A DNA stretch of 64,000 bases from positions 1-64,000 of the forward strand of contig JAFRQD010000054.1 in the NCBI GenBank assembly GCA_017428785.1, given 5' to 3'. Below, piece by piece: positions 7,919 to 16,912 of this stretch (the stretch's first letter is position 1; each line of letters starts with the position of its first letter). Below the pieces are notes generated by a model that was given only the letters and a program-made list of their open reading frames with translations, had not been told where the DNA came from and ran no database searches. The position numbers and the translations under genes are program-made. The DNA is from Bacteroidaceae bacterium (lineage in GTDB: Bacteria; Bacteroidota; Bacteroidia; Bacteroidales; Bacteroidaceae).

Positions 7919-9328
7919 CTATTTCTTTCCGCCGCTCCAGAAATCTTCCTCAGCCTTCTGGCGCTTCAGGTAGTCGTCGTAAGCCTTGCGGGCGGCAGCG
8001 TTTGCAGCCTGGCTGGCCTGGGCCTTCGAGATGCTTTCCTTCAGACGGTTGGCAGAGCCGCTGACTGTGATGTCGGCAGAGGCTGCCTTTCCGCAGTAGG
8101 CTGTGGCCTCGCTATACTGACCGAGGAGGGCGTAGATGTTGGCCATCTTGAGGTATGACTTGCCCGTCAGGTCGGCATTGTAGGCGATAGCCTTCTCGGC
8201 ATAGGTCAGGGCACCGGTGTACTGCTTGCTCTTTGTCAGGCCGTTGCAGATGTTGAGGCATATCTTGCCGCGGTTGGCGTCGCTCGAAGCGAGTTCCAGA
8301 GCCTTGTTGTAGTACTCCAGCATCTTGTCGAGCTGGCCGTCCTTCTGAGCCTTCTGTGCCAGACCGATGGCGCTGGTATAGGTGGGCTCGAGGGCGTAAG
8401 CAGCCTCGGCATACTGATAGTAGATGTCGCTCTCGTCGCAGTCGTTGTTCTGCATGATGGTCAGGCTGGAGTTGAGCTTGTTGATGTCCGTCTTATATCC
8501 ATCGAACTTCTTGGTGTAGATAGAGATGAGCTGTGCGCTGTCGGCAGCCCCGCTCTGTGAGAAGATCTGTTCGATGGCAGCCAGAGGAGCGTCGTAGGTT
8601 GCCACGAGCTGCTGGGCCTTGATGGTGTCGCCAGCCTCCTGCGCCTCCTTAGCCAGCTGGAGCATCTTCTCGCAGGCGTCCTTGCTGTCCAGGTAGTCCT
8701 GCAGATACTGTTCGCGCATGGTGTTGGGCATTGCCTTATAGACTGCGTCGCTCACCAGGAAGAAAGTCTGGAGGAAGGAGCCTGTGATTTCGCGGCCGCC
8801 CTGCTCGTTGACCATCTTGATGGCCTCGGCGAAGTTCTTGTACGAGCCACGAAGGTCGAAATTCTGCCCGAGGACAAGTGGAGCCGTCCAGTTGTAGTAC
8901 TCAGCCTTCACGCTCAGCACATCGCCCAGCGTACTCTTTGTCTTGGCGAAGGAGTTCAGGGCGTCGAGGTTCTTCTGGCGAAGCTCGAAGAGCTCCATCA
9001 TCTCGTCGAAGTACCTGCGCTTCTTGACGGGGTCCTGTTCTGCATTGATGAGGTTGTAGAACATGAACGGGCCTTGCGTATAGATACCGTTGACTGCGAA
9101 GGGTGCATACTTCTTCAGCCACTGGTAGTTGACATACATATCCTTCCAGTCCTTGTTGGCACCAGTCTGCTGGAACATCGTGATGTATCCTTTTGCGGTC
9201 TTGATGGTGTCTTCGGCGTTGCCGGTGGAGTGCGCGATGCGTTCTTCAACGGTGCTGCCTTCGAAATTCTGTGCCATTGCATTTGCCCCGATGAGCGCGA
9301 GCAACATGGCGAGAGTGAGTTTCTTCAT
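7919..9328 (-). CDS. Periplasmic tetratricopeptide-repeat protein
   Basis: 469 residues from the ATG at 9326-9328, chosen because it opens a signal peptide (MKKLTLAMLLALIGANAMAQ). A longer frame from 9409 has no signal. The body is alpha-helical with TPR-like repeats in the C-terminal half (for example AYALEPTYTSAIGLAQKAQK, then YNKALELASSDANRGKICLN and ALTYAEKAIAYNADLTGKSY). It ends in a charged tail (DDYLKRQKAEEDFWSGGKK). This resembles scaffold or complex-assembly proteins conserved in Bacteroidales. Function is unknown. It has its own promoter and terminator. Confidence 0.85.
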   Translation of the reverse strand: MKKLTLAMLLALIGANAMAQNFEGSTVEERIAHSTGNAEDTIKTAKGYITMFQQTGANKDWKDMYVNYQWLKKYAPFAVNGIYTQGPFMFYNLINAEQDPVKKRRYFDEMMELFELRQKNLDALNSFAKTKSTLGDVLSVKAEYYNWTAPLVLGQNFDLRGSYKNFAEAIKMVNEQGGREITGSFLQTFFLVSDAVYKAMPNTMREQYLQDYLDSKDACEKMLQLAKEAQEAGDTIKAQQLVATYDAPLAAIEQIFSQSGAADSAQLISIYTKKFDGYKTDINKLNSSLTIMQNNDCDESDIYYQYAEAAYALEPTYTSAIGLAQKAQKDGQLDKMLEYYNKALELASSDANRGKICLNICNGLTKSKQYTGALTYAEKAIAYNADLTGKSYLKMANIYALLGQYSEATAYCGKAASADITVSGSANRLKESISKAQASQAANAAARKAYDDYLKRQKAEEDFWSGGKK

Positions 9329-9379
9329 TTTTCTACTTATATTAAATAGTTCAACTTCCTGTTGTTTTCTTTTCAGCTG

Positions 9380-9410
9380 CAAAGGTAAGAAGAAAATGTA
9401 GAACTGCAAA
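9380..9410 (-). promoter_or_regulatory. Promoter of the TPR gene
   Basis: On the minus strand TACCTTTG (9387-9380) is a perfect TAnnTTTG box. TTTG (9410-9407) lies 19 bases upstream. The box is about 50 bases before the ATG. Confidence 0.75.
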
Positions 9411-9938
9411 AAGAAAGTGTCTTAACGAAACTTAAAAAGCGAATAATTGAACAATATAAGTCCTATATGGGTTCTTTTTGTTCCGTTTTGAAGGGAGAAA
9501 ATGGGTTTTTCTTGTCAAAAGGAAAGGCACGGGCACCCGAAAGTCCTCAGCCGGAAATGGGAGGAGACAGATATGACTGAAAGTGGTGCGCAAAAAAACT
9601 TTACATTTTTGGCGACAAAACGGGGCAGGTTTTCTGTCGCCTTGTGCCGCCCTTGCAAACGCAGGCAGCGGAATCGGCAAACGCCGCCTGCGGAATTGCC
9701 CATCGCCGCACGCGGAAATTGCAAACGCCGCTGCCTGCGTTTTGCGCTTTCGCATGTGGCTGTTTTTGAGGCCCTTGCAAAGGCGTAAAAATTGCGCTTC
9801 CCGTCTCGCTCATTGTCAAGAGCGTCAAAAGGCATTGCAGGGAATGGCGTGTTTTATCTTCGACCGAAATCTTTACATTTTGTGGCATTCTTGCTGATGT
9901 CCGGAGGCGGGCAATTGTCTAAAAACTTGCCTTTTCCT
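9411..9938. other. Intergenic region between divergent genes
   Basis: About 530 bases without a supported gene. The middle holds a 22-bp-period palindrome array (9661-9748), and the right end a plus-strand promoter. Short open frames here are by-products of the repeat. Confidence 0.7.
9661..9748. repeat. Palindrome array A, 22-bp period
   Basis: Four units start at 9661, 9683, 9705 and 9727, exactly 22 bases apart. Each begins with an 11-bp GC-rich near-palindrome (GCAGGCAGCGG, GCCGCCTGCGG, GCCGCACGCGG, GCCGCTGCCTG) followed by a looser AT-richer half (AATTGCCCATC type). This is one of seven such arrays in the window. Confidence 0.85.
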
Positions 9939-9969
9939 TTTGTCATGTCCAATCTTTTTCGTATATTTG
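9939..9969 (+). promoter_or_regulatory. Promoter of the Ca/Na exchanger gene
   Basis: TTTG at 9939-9942 and TATATTTG at 9962-9969 are separated by 19 bases, the standard Bacteroidota spacing. The leader to the ATG at 9986 is only about 10 bases. Confidence 0.75.
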
Positions 9970-9985
9970 CAGCGCATTATTATAT

Positions 9986-10963
9986 ATGGTACTCGAAATT
10001 ATCTTAATCATTGTGGGTATTGCGGTGGTGCTTTGGGGCGCCGACCGCTTTACTGACGGGGCTTGCAGTTTGGCCAGGATGCTGAATGTGAGCGAGCTTG
10101 TTATCGGTTTGACTATCGTTTCGCTCGGGACGAGTCTGCCGGAGTTTATCGTGAGCCTTATGAGCGTTTTGCGTCACAGCAGTGACATGAGCGTGGGAAA
10201 CATCCTGGGCAGCAACATCTTCAACATCCTTGTCATCATCGGCGCTTCGTCCGTCATGAGGACAATCAAGGTGAGGGACCTGCAGCTGCGCCAGCACTTC
10301 GCCACCTGCCTCCTCGTCTCCTGTGCGCTTTGGCTCTTCGCTTCCACGAATGGGACGATAGAGAGATGGGAAGGCTTCCTGCTCGCCGCGTTCTTCTGCG
10401 TCTATATCTACAAGACGTATAAGATTGCAGCGGACGACAAGAAGACAGCAGCCCAGGCCTCCGACACATCTCAATCTTCCTCTAAAGAAGAGAGCATGTG
10501 GAAGCCTATCGGCCTGATTGCCATCGGAATGGCGGCTCTGGTGATAGGGGGACGCGTATTGGTGGAGAATGCGGCTGCCTTTGCTCGCGAGATAGGCATC
10601 AGCGAGAGCGTCATCGGCATGACGATTCTGGCTGGCGGCACGAGTCTCCCCGAACTCGCAACAAGCGTCATCGCCGCTCGAAAAGGGAGCTACGGCCTGT
10701 CGCTGGGCAATGCCATCGGCAGCAATATCTTCAATGTGGCCTTCGTGATAGGCGCTTGCGCCACTATCCTCCCGATGCCCGTCACAGAGATAACGCTGGT
10801 GGACTGGTATGTGTTCGTGGGCAGCGTAGTGCTCACGTGGTTTGTGGCAAGCACAGGTCACAAACTCGAAAAGAAGGAAGGCGTCCTGCTCCTTATGGTC
10901 TATCTGGCCTACCTTATCTGGATTCTGTTTAATCCTCAAATAATTAAAATGTTGAACATATAA
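9986..10963 (+). CDS. Calcium/sodium antiporter (CaCA family, YrbG-like)
   Basis: 325 residues and about ten membrane segments in two homologous halves. Each half carries the alpha-repeat signature: GTSLPEFIVSLMSVLRH with SVGNILGSNIFNIL (about residues 49-85), and GGTSLPELATSVIAARKG with SLGNAIGSNIFNVAF (about residues 217-255). The acidic E in each SLPE is the ion ligand. It exchanges Na+ for Ca2+ across the inner membrane. A basic/polar loop (ADDKKTAAQASDTSQSSSKE) joins the halves. It precedes the M60 gene by 16 bases, though the two functions are not obviously linked. Confidence 0.92.
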   Translation: MVLEIILIIVGIAVVLWGADRFTDGACSLARMLNVSELVIGLTIVSLGTSLPEFIVSLMSVLRHSSDMSVGNILGSNIFNILVIIGASSVMRTIKVRDLQLRQHFATCLLVSCALWLFASTNGTIERWEGFLLAAFFCVYIYKTYKIAADDKKTAAQASDTSQSSSKEESMWKPIGLIAIGMAALVIGGRVLVENAAAFAREIGISESVIGMTILAGGTSLPELATSVIAARKGSYGLSLGNAIGSNIFNVAFVIGACATILPMPVTEITLVDWYVFVGSVVLTWFVASTGHKLEKKEGVLLLMVYLAYLIWILFNPQIIKMLNI

Positions 10964-10979
10964 CTAAAACTAACATGAT

Positions 10980-13900
10980 ATGAAAAGACTATTATCTATT
11001 ATCTGGTGTCTGATGTCCCTCGGTTTGGCATGGGCACAGACGAGTGATTTCTCGGGAAAGATTATCAATGTGGGAAATGCAGCCACGGAGCTTCAGACAG
11101 GCAAGTGGTATGTCCTCTACAATGATTTTAGCAAGGCTTATACGCTGGAAGGGGCAGACAACACGCTGGGCGTCTCTACAACCTCTCCCAGCGGAGCAGA
11201 TGCGCAGGCAAATGCCGGCTATCTCGTGCAATTGGAAGAAACGGGAACCTCAGGCCGTTATTATCTGAAGTCGGGCCTCGGCAACTACTATTGTAATGTC
11301 ATGGCGAGCAGGAACAACGGCACAAGCGCTGAGGTGCAGACCAAGTACTTCTTCGCCATAAACCAATTCAGCACGGCGGGGCATTGGTCGCTCCGCAGCA
11401 ACGGACAGTATTATTTGCAGAACAACGGCGGCAAGCTGTGCGGCGGCTCGAGCAGAGGCAGTGAAGGCGGCGACCGCGACTGGGCTTTCCTTGAAGTCTC
11501 CATCACCGACCTCGGCAGCCTCACAGGCAAAGACTACGTCAGCTTTGTGCTCGGCAAAAAAAACCTCGTCCGCCTCACAAACCGCCGCAGCACCAATTCG
11601 CGCCTCGCCGACAACGGCACAAGCACTGTGGGAGCAGCCAAGAATAACAACACACTGGCTCAGGTGTGGCTCCTCGATAAGTCGGGTAGCGGCTATACCC
11701 TTCGCAACGCCAACACGGGACGCTTCCTCAACGACGACGACAACTTCCGCAGCCCTTCTGCAACTGCTGCGAGAATCTTCATCCAGTTCAGCCCCAACAA
11801 CTCCGGAAGCCAGGCTTACATCAACCTCTCAGAGAAGGAAGACTTCTCGGGAAATGTCTGCCTGAACCTCAACGGCGACGGCACAACACTCTACAAGTGG
11901 ACTTGCCAGAACGACCAAGGCTCGGACTGGAGCATCGCACTTGCTGAGAACTTCACCATAGAGGAAGTGGAAGCTCACCTGCTTGAGCAGAGCGGACTCT
12001 ATGAGCCTCAGGAAGGAAAGTACTACCGCATCAAGAACATGGGCAAGTCCAATTATATCAACGAGGACATTGGGGCAAATGTCCTCACCTGCGAAAGCAA
12101 GGACGAGACAAAGCTCTCGCAGTACTGGACTCTCGTGAAGACCTCCGATGGCCGCTACAACGTCCAGAACCTCTGCACACAGCGGAACATTGTCCAAAAG
12201 AATGGCTCACTCAGCTCGCAATACACCACGAACTTTGGCAAGACAAACACATTCTCCATCCAAAGGACGAATGATGTAACAAACCTCACTTACTACATCC
12301 TCGACACCAGCAGCGTCGGCCTGCATTGCGACGCAAGCAATACAGTTGTGGGCTGGTACAGCAATGCCACCAACAGCGTCTGGGGCTTCGAGGAAGTGCA
12401 GCTGGACGAAGCCTTCATCGAGGAAGGTCGCGCAAGGCTCAATGCCTTTACTGATCTTCAGCGGCACGCCAACACCTACAAGGCTGCCCTCGCCAACCTC
12501 TTCCAGGATAAGGCATGCACCGAGCTCAAGGACGAGATACAAGCCCTCAGCGATGAGGCTTTGGCAGAGAACGCTGACTTCATCGCTCTCAATGACGACA
12601 TGAAGGCAATGGTGCTCAAGGTGAAGAACAATACTTGGGAAAGCTTCACATCCTCCACAGGCTATACGAGAGAAGGTTTCGAGAAGTTCTTCCGTGTTCG
12701 CGACGACTACAATGTGTACAGCCACTACCAGAAGATGACATGGAACGAGTATGCAGGCATGAGCAACTCCTTCGGCAAACTGTCAGGCCCGACAGGCATC
12801 GTCGGTAAGGCAGGCGACATCATCTACATCTATGTGGACAAGGAACCAAGCACCGACTGCACTTTGCAGGCAGAGATTGTGATGGATAGCGACAGTCCCG
12901 GCGACCATCAGACCGGCTCGACCACCACTCTGCATGCTGGCCTCAATACGATCTTGATAAGCACGCCCAGCACCGTTTACATCTTCTACCAGCTCAATGA
13001 TCCGGAGAAGTACCTTGCCAATTATCCCGCTGCCAAGATACATATCGAGGGCGGCGAGCTGCAAGGCTACTTCGACTACACGCGCGGCATGACCAATCAG
13101 GACTGGACGCTTCTTTACGAGAAGCTGCTCAAAGAGAGCAAGGTCATCAACCTTAAGTGCGACCGCGTTGTCTTTGCCATGCTTGCCAGCCTTGTGAAGA
13201 GCGCCATCGGCAAGACGGGCGAGGCTGAGGGCTTGATGCGCATCTGGAACAACTTCATAGAGTGTGAGGAGAACCTGATGGGCTTCAAGGAAGACCTCGC
13301 AGGAAGGTTCCGCAACGTCTGGAATGCTTTCTCGATTAACTACAACTACATGTTTGCCACGACATACGGCACCTACTATGAAAACAGCACCCTCTCTACG
13401 GTGATGAACTATAATGCGCTTACTTCGAGCGGCGGCGCCATCTGGGGACCGTCGCACGAGATTGGCCACAACCATCAGTCGTGCATCAACATCGTGGGTG
13501 CGACAGAGGTTAGCAACAACCTCTTCTCCAATGTCAACGTCTTCCTGCATGGCATTTCCACAACGCGAGGCTCGACGGTGACTAAGACGCTTGAGCATTT
13601 CGCAAATGGCACGGGGTGGTTCGGAATGGGCATTTGGGAACAGACCCGCATGTACTTCCAGCTCTACCTTTACTTCCATGCGCAGGGGCACAAGCCGGAC
13701 TTCTATCCCACGCTCTTCAAGATGCTTCGCAAAGACCCCATTCGGAAGCGGACAGGCCCATCCAGTTCATCGCTTGTCGATGGTGACGGCAACATTGTGT
13801 CGGGCGTCATCACTTACGGCAAGGACGACTATCTGCACTTGGCCAAGAAGATGTGCGACGCCGCTCAGCTCGACCTCAGCGAGTTCTTCGAGGTGAATGG

Positions 13901-15155
13901 TATGTTTGTGCCTTACGACAAATACTTCATCGGCGACTACAGTAACTATTGGGTGACGACGACTCAGGCGGACATTGATGCGGCCAAGGCTTACATGCAC
14001 CGCTATCCGAAGGCTCCCAGCATCTGCTTCATCGACGACCGTATCAAGGTTTCGCCCGCCACCTCCGACGGTCCTTTCGAGGGCAAGCCTAAGAGTACGA
14101 ATCGCGCCAACTATGACAGCGAGGTGTCTATCGGCTATGCTGATGTGGGCCAGTGGAGCGACTTTGTGGACGACTACCAGACCAATGGCTACTACTACAT
14201 CACGTCAACCAGCAGCGGCAAGACCACCTATGCCATCACCGGCACCGGAGCCATCGGCTTCAAGGTCTATGACAATGACGGCAACCTCATCTATCTCTCC
14301 AACAAGAAGAGGTTCACCATTCCCGCCAACATACAGGCGAAGATGGCGGACGGCTTCAAGATTGTGGCTTGCGAGGCAAACGGTTACGAAGTGCTCGTGC
14401 CATACGGCCCATCCACGAATCGTGGTGAGATGACGGCTTACTACGAAGGCAACCCCACGCCCCACACGCTCTATTATTATGGCACAGGAGCGGCAGGCGT
14501 CAGCGAGATGAATCCGCTTCCCGCCAACTCCATCGCATACGTCAAGCCTGGCCAAACAGAGCAGAAGCAGCCGACGGCAGAACTCCTGGCCAACGTCAAT
14601 GTGGTCGGTCCGGACAGTGTGGCCCGGTCCCTCGTCATCGACGGCGACAAGCCCTTCTTCATCCCGACGGAGTTTACCGCCGAGAACATCTCCTTCACCA
14701 AGAGTGGAGAAGGCTATCAGGCACTCCGCCTGCCCTTCGACACATGGGCAGGACTGGGAATCGTCAGGGAGGACGGAACAGTCGACAATGCTCCTGAGAC
14801 ATTTGCCGCAGGCGAGCCGGTTCTCTTCAAGGATGCTGTCAGCATCTCTGAGCCTTCCTCGGGAGATGCCCTCACACACGAAACATTTGGCAGACTGGTG
14901 CACGAAGGCACCTTCGCAGAGACCGAGAGCGGCTACATCTTCGACGGCTCCTCGTTCGTCCTTGCCGAGAACATCTCGCCCTTCACCTTCATCTGGGACG
15001 ATCCCAACGGCGTGCAAGACCTCAAGGAGGACTTCAAGGACCATACAGACCTTAAGAACCTTGACAACGCCTTCTACAACATGGCCGGTCAGCGTGTCGG
15101 CAAACCCTCGAAAGGCCTCTATATTAAAGGCGGCAGAAAGGTGTTGATAAAGTAG
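10980..15155 (+). CDS. Secreted M60-family (enhancin-like) zinc metallopeptidase
   Basis: 1391 residues with a signal peptide (MKRLLSIIWCLMSLGLAWAQ). Residues about 25-480 look like repeated ricin/lectin-like beta-trefoil modules (YLQNNGGKL, YRIKNMGKSNYIN). The catalytic gluzincin site is HEIGH at residues 826-830 with the third ligand probably E843 (GATEVSNN), matching HExxHx(8-28)E of M60 proteases that cut O-glycosylated mucins. The protein ends with YNMAGQRVGKPSKGLYIKGG, a Prevotella-type C-terminal motif. Likely a surface mucinase. Substrate is inferred from the family. Confidence 0.92.
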   Translation: MKRLLSIIWCLMSLGLAWAQTSDFSGKIINVGNAATELQTGKWYVLYNDFSKAYTLEGADNTLGVSTTSPSGADAQANAGYLVQLEETGTSGRYYLKSGLGNYYCNVMASRNNGTSAEVQTKYFFAINQFSTAGHWSLRSNGQYYLQNNGGKLCGGSSRGSEGGDRDWAFLEVSITDLGSLTGKDYVSFVLGKKNLVRLTNRRSTNSRLADNGTSTVGAAKNNNTLAQVWLLDKSGSGYTLRNANTGRFLNDDDNFRSPSATAARIFIQFSPNNSGSQAYINLSEKEDFSGNVCLNLNGDGTTLYKWTCQNDQGSDWSIALAENFTIEEVEAHLLEQSGLYEPQEGKYYRIKNMGKSNYINEDIGANVLTCESKDETKLSQYWTLVKTSDGRYNVQNLCTQRNIVQKNGSLSSQYTTNFGKTNTFSIQRTNDVTNLTYYILDTSSVGLHCDASNTVVGWYSNATNSVWGFEEVQLDEAFIEEGRARLNAFTDLQRHANTYKAALANLFQDKACTELKDEIQALSDEALAENADFIALNDDMKAMVLKVKNNTWESFTSSTGYTREGFEKFFRVRDDYNVYSHYQKMTWNEYAGMSNSFGKLSGPTGIVGKAGDIIYIYVDKEPSTDCTLQAEIVMDSDSPGDHQTGSTTTLHAGLNTILISTPSTVYIFYQLNDPEKYLANYPAAKIHIEGGELQGYFDYTRGMTNQDWTLLYEKLLKESKVINLKCDRVVFAMLASLVKSAIGKTGEAEGLMRIWNNFIECEENLMGFKEDLAGRFRNVWNAFSINYNYMFATTYGTYYENSTLSTVMNYNALTSSGGAIWGPSHEIGHNHQSCINIVGATEVSNNLFSNVNVFLHGISTTRGSTVTKTLEHFANGTGWFGMGIWEQTRMYFQLYLYFHAQGHKPDFYPTLFKMLRKDPIRKRTGPSSSSLVDGDGNIVSGVITYGKDDYLHLAKKMCDAAQLDLSEFFEVNGMFVPYDKYFIGDYSNYWVTTTQADIDAAKAYMHRYPKAPSICFIDDRIKVSPATSDGPFEGKPKSTNRANYDSEVSIGYADVGQWSDFVDDYQTNGYYYITSTSSGKTTYAITGTGAIGFKVYDNDGNLIYLSNKKRFTIPANIQAKMADGFKIVACEANGYEVLVPYGPSTNRGEMTAYYEGNPTPHTLYYYGTGAAGVSEMNPLPANSIAYVKPGQTEQKQPTAELLANVNVVGPDSVARSLVIDGDKPFFIPTEFTAENISFTKSGEGYQALRLPFDTWAGLGIVREDGTVDNAPETFAAGEPVLFKDAVSISEPSSGDALTHETFGRLVHEGTFAETESGYIFDGSSFVLAENISPFTFIWDDPNGVQDLKEDFKDHTDLKNLDNAFYNMAGQRVGKPSKGLYIKGGRKVLIK

Positions 15156-15174
15156 GCAGGCGAGGCTTGAAAAC

Positions 15175-15262
15175 GCCGGCTGCGGCGATTGCCAACGCCG
15201 CACGCGGAAATGCCCAACGCCGCACGCGGGGATTGCCATCGCCGCACGCGGCGTTTGGAAGG
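15175..15262. repeat. Palindrome array B, 22-bp period
   Basis: Units start at 15175, 15197, 15219 and 15241. Three of the four share GCCGCACGCGG, and the first has GCCGGCTGCGG. The array sits between the M60 stop and the next gene, where it could also form alternative stems in RNA. Confidence 0.88.
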
Positions 15263-15307
15263 CCCTAAGGCCATGATGGTAAATATACTGTAAACCTCAG
15301 AAAATGA

Positions 15308-16906
15308 ATGAGTAAGAAATCATTTAAACAGCCGCAGAAGCCGGCTCAGCAAAAGGTGGCAGCCGCTCCCCAAAAACGAGGGAAGCGACTGTTGCCCGTT
15401 CTGCCCATCTTCTTCCTCCTAACCTGGCTATGGGCAGCCTGGTACTATGGAAGCGTCTTCTATATCAGTCGTGAGTACAGCCTATGGTCGGCCGATACTC
15501 GCATCATGGGCTTCATTTTGTGTCAGCCCTATGGCATTCTCCGCTATATCGGTCGAGCGATGCTTCTGCTCTACAAGTATCCTTGGCTTGGCGGACTGCT
15601 TATGGCCGCGATGCTCACGGCCGGGAGCTGGCTCGTGGGCTACTGCATGCGCCTCAAGGCTACATGGCGCCCCGTCCAGTACCTGCCGGCGTTGCTTTAT
15701 ATGGCCATCGTCACATGGTACGGCCTCGACATCTTCTTCGAAGCGCGCACCGGCTTCATCTTCGGCATCCCGTTCGTCGCATTGGTAGTGCTCTGCATCT
15801 GGAGCATCATGATACGCAGCTTCAGCCGCAAGCCCGCACCAGCCTTCATAGGCATTCCCAAGGACGAGACGCCTCGGCAGAATGGCTTGCAGCTGCTTGT
15901 CATTGTCGTCGCGATGGCAGCCATCATCGGCTTCGACCTCTGGCAACGGCCCTATGTCAGAGTCATCTGCAAGCTCCTCGACATGGAGTACAGGCAGGAC
16001 TGGGCAGGCATCCAGAAGCTGGCCCGAGCCCATGCTACGATGAGCAACCGCCCGATGGCCTGCTCCTACGCCATCAGCCTGGTGCAGACAGGTCAGGTCT
16101 CGGAGCGTCTCTTCGAAATCCGCATGGACTACGACTCTCTCTACATTCACGGCATGGACGGGCACCACAACAATGCGAGCTCCCTTTATGTGCCGGAAGG
16201 CAACTACTTCGGAGGCTTCATCCAGTCCTCGCAGCATGCCTGCATGGAGCAGATGGTGATGACAGGACCAACCATCCGCCTGCTGAAACTCTCTACGAAG
16301 TGCGCACTGATGAACCAAGAGTGGGAACTGGCCGAGAAGTACCTGACGATATTGCGCAAGGTGCCTTTCGAAGGAGCCTTCTGCGAGAAGTACGGCAAGA
16401 TGGTCCGTCGCCTCGATTTGGTCAACGCCGACAAGGAAATGGCTATGATAAGGCTGACAGAACCCCTTCATGACAGCTTCGAGAACCAATACCAGCAGCC
16501 GCTCTTCATGGGCTACAATCTTATGCTTGTCGAGGGCCGCAGCCAAAATGCGCTCCTCAACAGCCTCGTTGTCTGTCTCTACACCAAGCTCATGCCACAG
16601 TTCATAGAGCGCCTCGAGCCTTTGGCCGGCTCCACTCCGCCCAGCATCATCATGGATGGCATATTGCTGGCAGAGAACAAACACCCGGGCATCGCCCAGA
16701 ACTTCAACGGACTCAACTTCCGTCAGCCGCAACTGCAGGCATTCATCCAGAACACACAGCCATACATGAGTGACCGTCCAGCCCATGCCTACGAACTCTT
16801 CCCCAAATACAAGGGATACTACCCGTACTATTATTTCTTTGGAAACCTTAAGGCAACCAGGAAGGGATATACCAGCCTGTCGTCAAGCAGCTCAGGCGTA
16901 AACTAA
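15308..16906 (+). CDS. DUF6057-type integral membrane protein
   Basis: 532 residues. The N-terminus is basic and Gln/Lys rich. Several transmembrane segments follow in the first 220 residues (PVLPIFFLLTWLWAAWYYG; YPWLGGLLMAAMLTAGSWLV; LPALLYMAIVTWYGLDIFF; IPFVALVVLCIWSIM; LQLLVIVVAMAAIIGFDLW), and then a long, probably periplasmic, helical region. It resembles Bacteroidales membrane proteins annotated DUF6057, usually found beside a TolB-like lipoprotein as here. Function is unknown. It ends 6 bases before the next gene, so the two are translated from one message. Confidence 0.75.
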   Translation: MSKKSFKQPQKPAQQKVAAAPQKRGKRLLPVLPIFFLLTWLWAAWYYGSVFYISREYSLWSADTRIMGFILCQPYGILRYIGRAMLLLYKYPWLGGLLMAAMLTAGSWLVGYCMRLKATWRPVQYLPALLYMAIVTWYGLDIFFEARTGFIFGIPFVALVVLCIWSIMIRSFSRKPAPAFIGIPKDETPRQNGLQLLVIVVAMAAIIGFDLWQRPYVRVICKLLDMEYRQDWAGIQKLARAHATMSNRPMACSYAISLVQTGQVSERLFEIRMDYDSLYIHGMDGHHNNASSLYVPEGNYFGGFIQSSQHACMEQMVMTGPTIRLLKLSTKCALMNQEWELAEKYLTILRKVPFEGAFCEKYGKMVRRLDLVNADKEMAMIRLTEPLHDSFENQYQQPLFMGYNLMLVEGRSQNALLNSLVVCLYTKLMPQFIERLEPLAGSTPPSIIMDGILLAENKHPGIAQNFNGLNFRQPQLQAFIQNTQPYMSDRPAHAYELFPKYKGYYPYYYFFGNLKATRKGYTSLSSSSSGVN

Positions 16907-16912
16907 CAGACT

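Noticed and set aside
9661-9748. Considered a CRISPR array
   Set aside because: Units are about 22 bases with no separate unique spacers of normal length, the repeat itself is degenerate, and no cas genes are present. The same applies to the other six arrays.
15482-16786. A 434-codon antisense open frame opposite the DUF6057 gene
   Set aside because: The plus-strand frame has clear membrane segments and operon coupling, and the antisense product is low-information.
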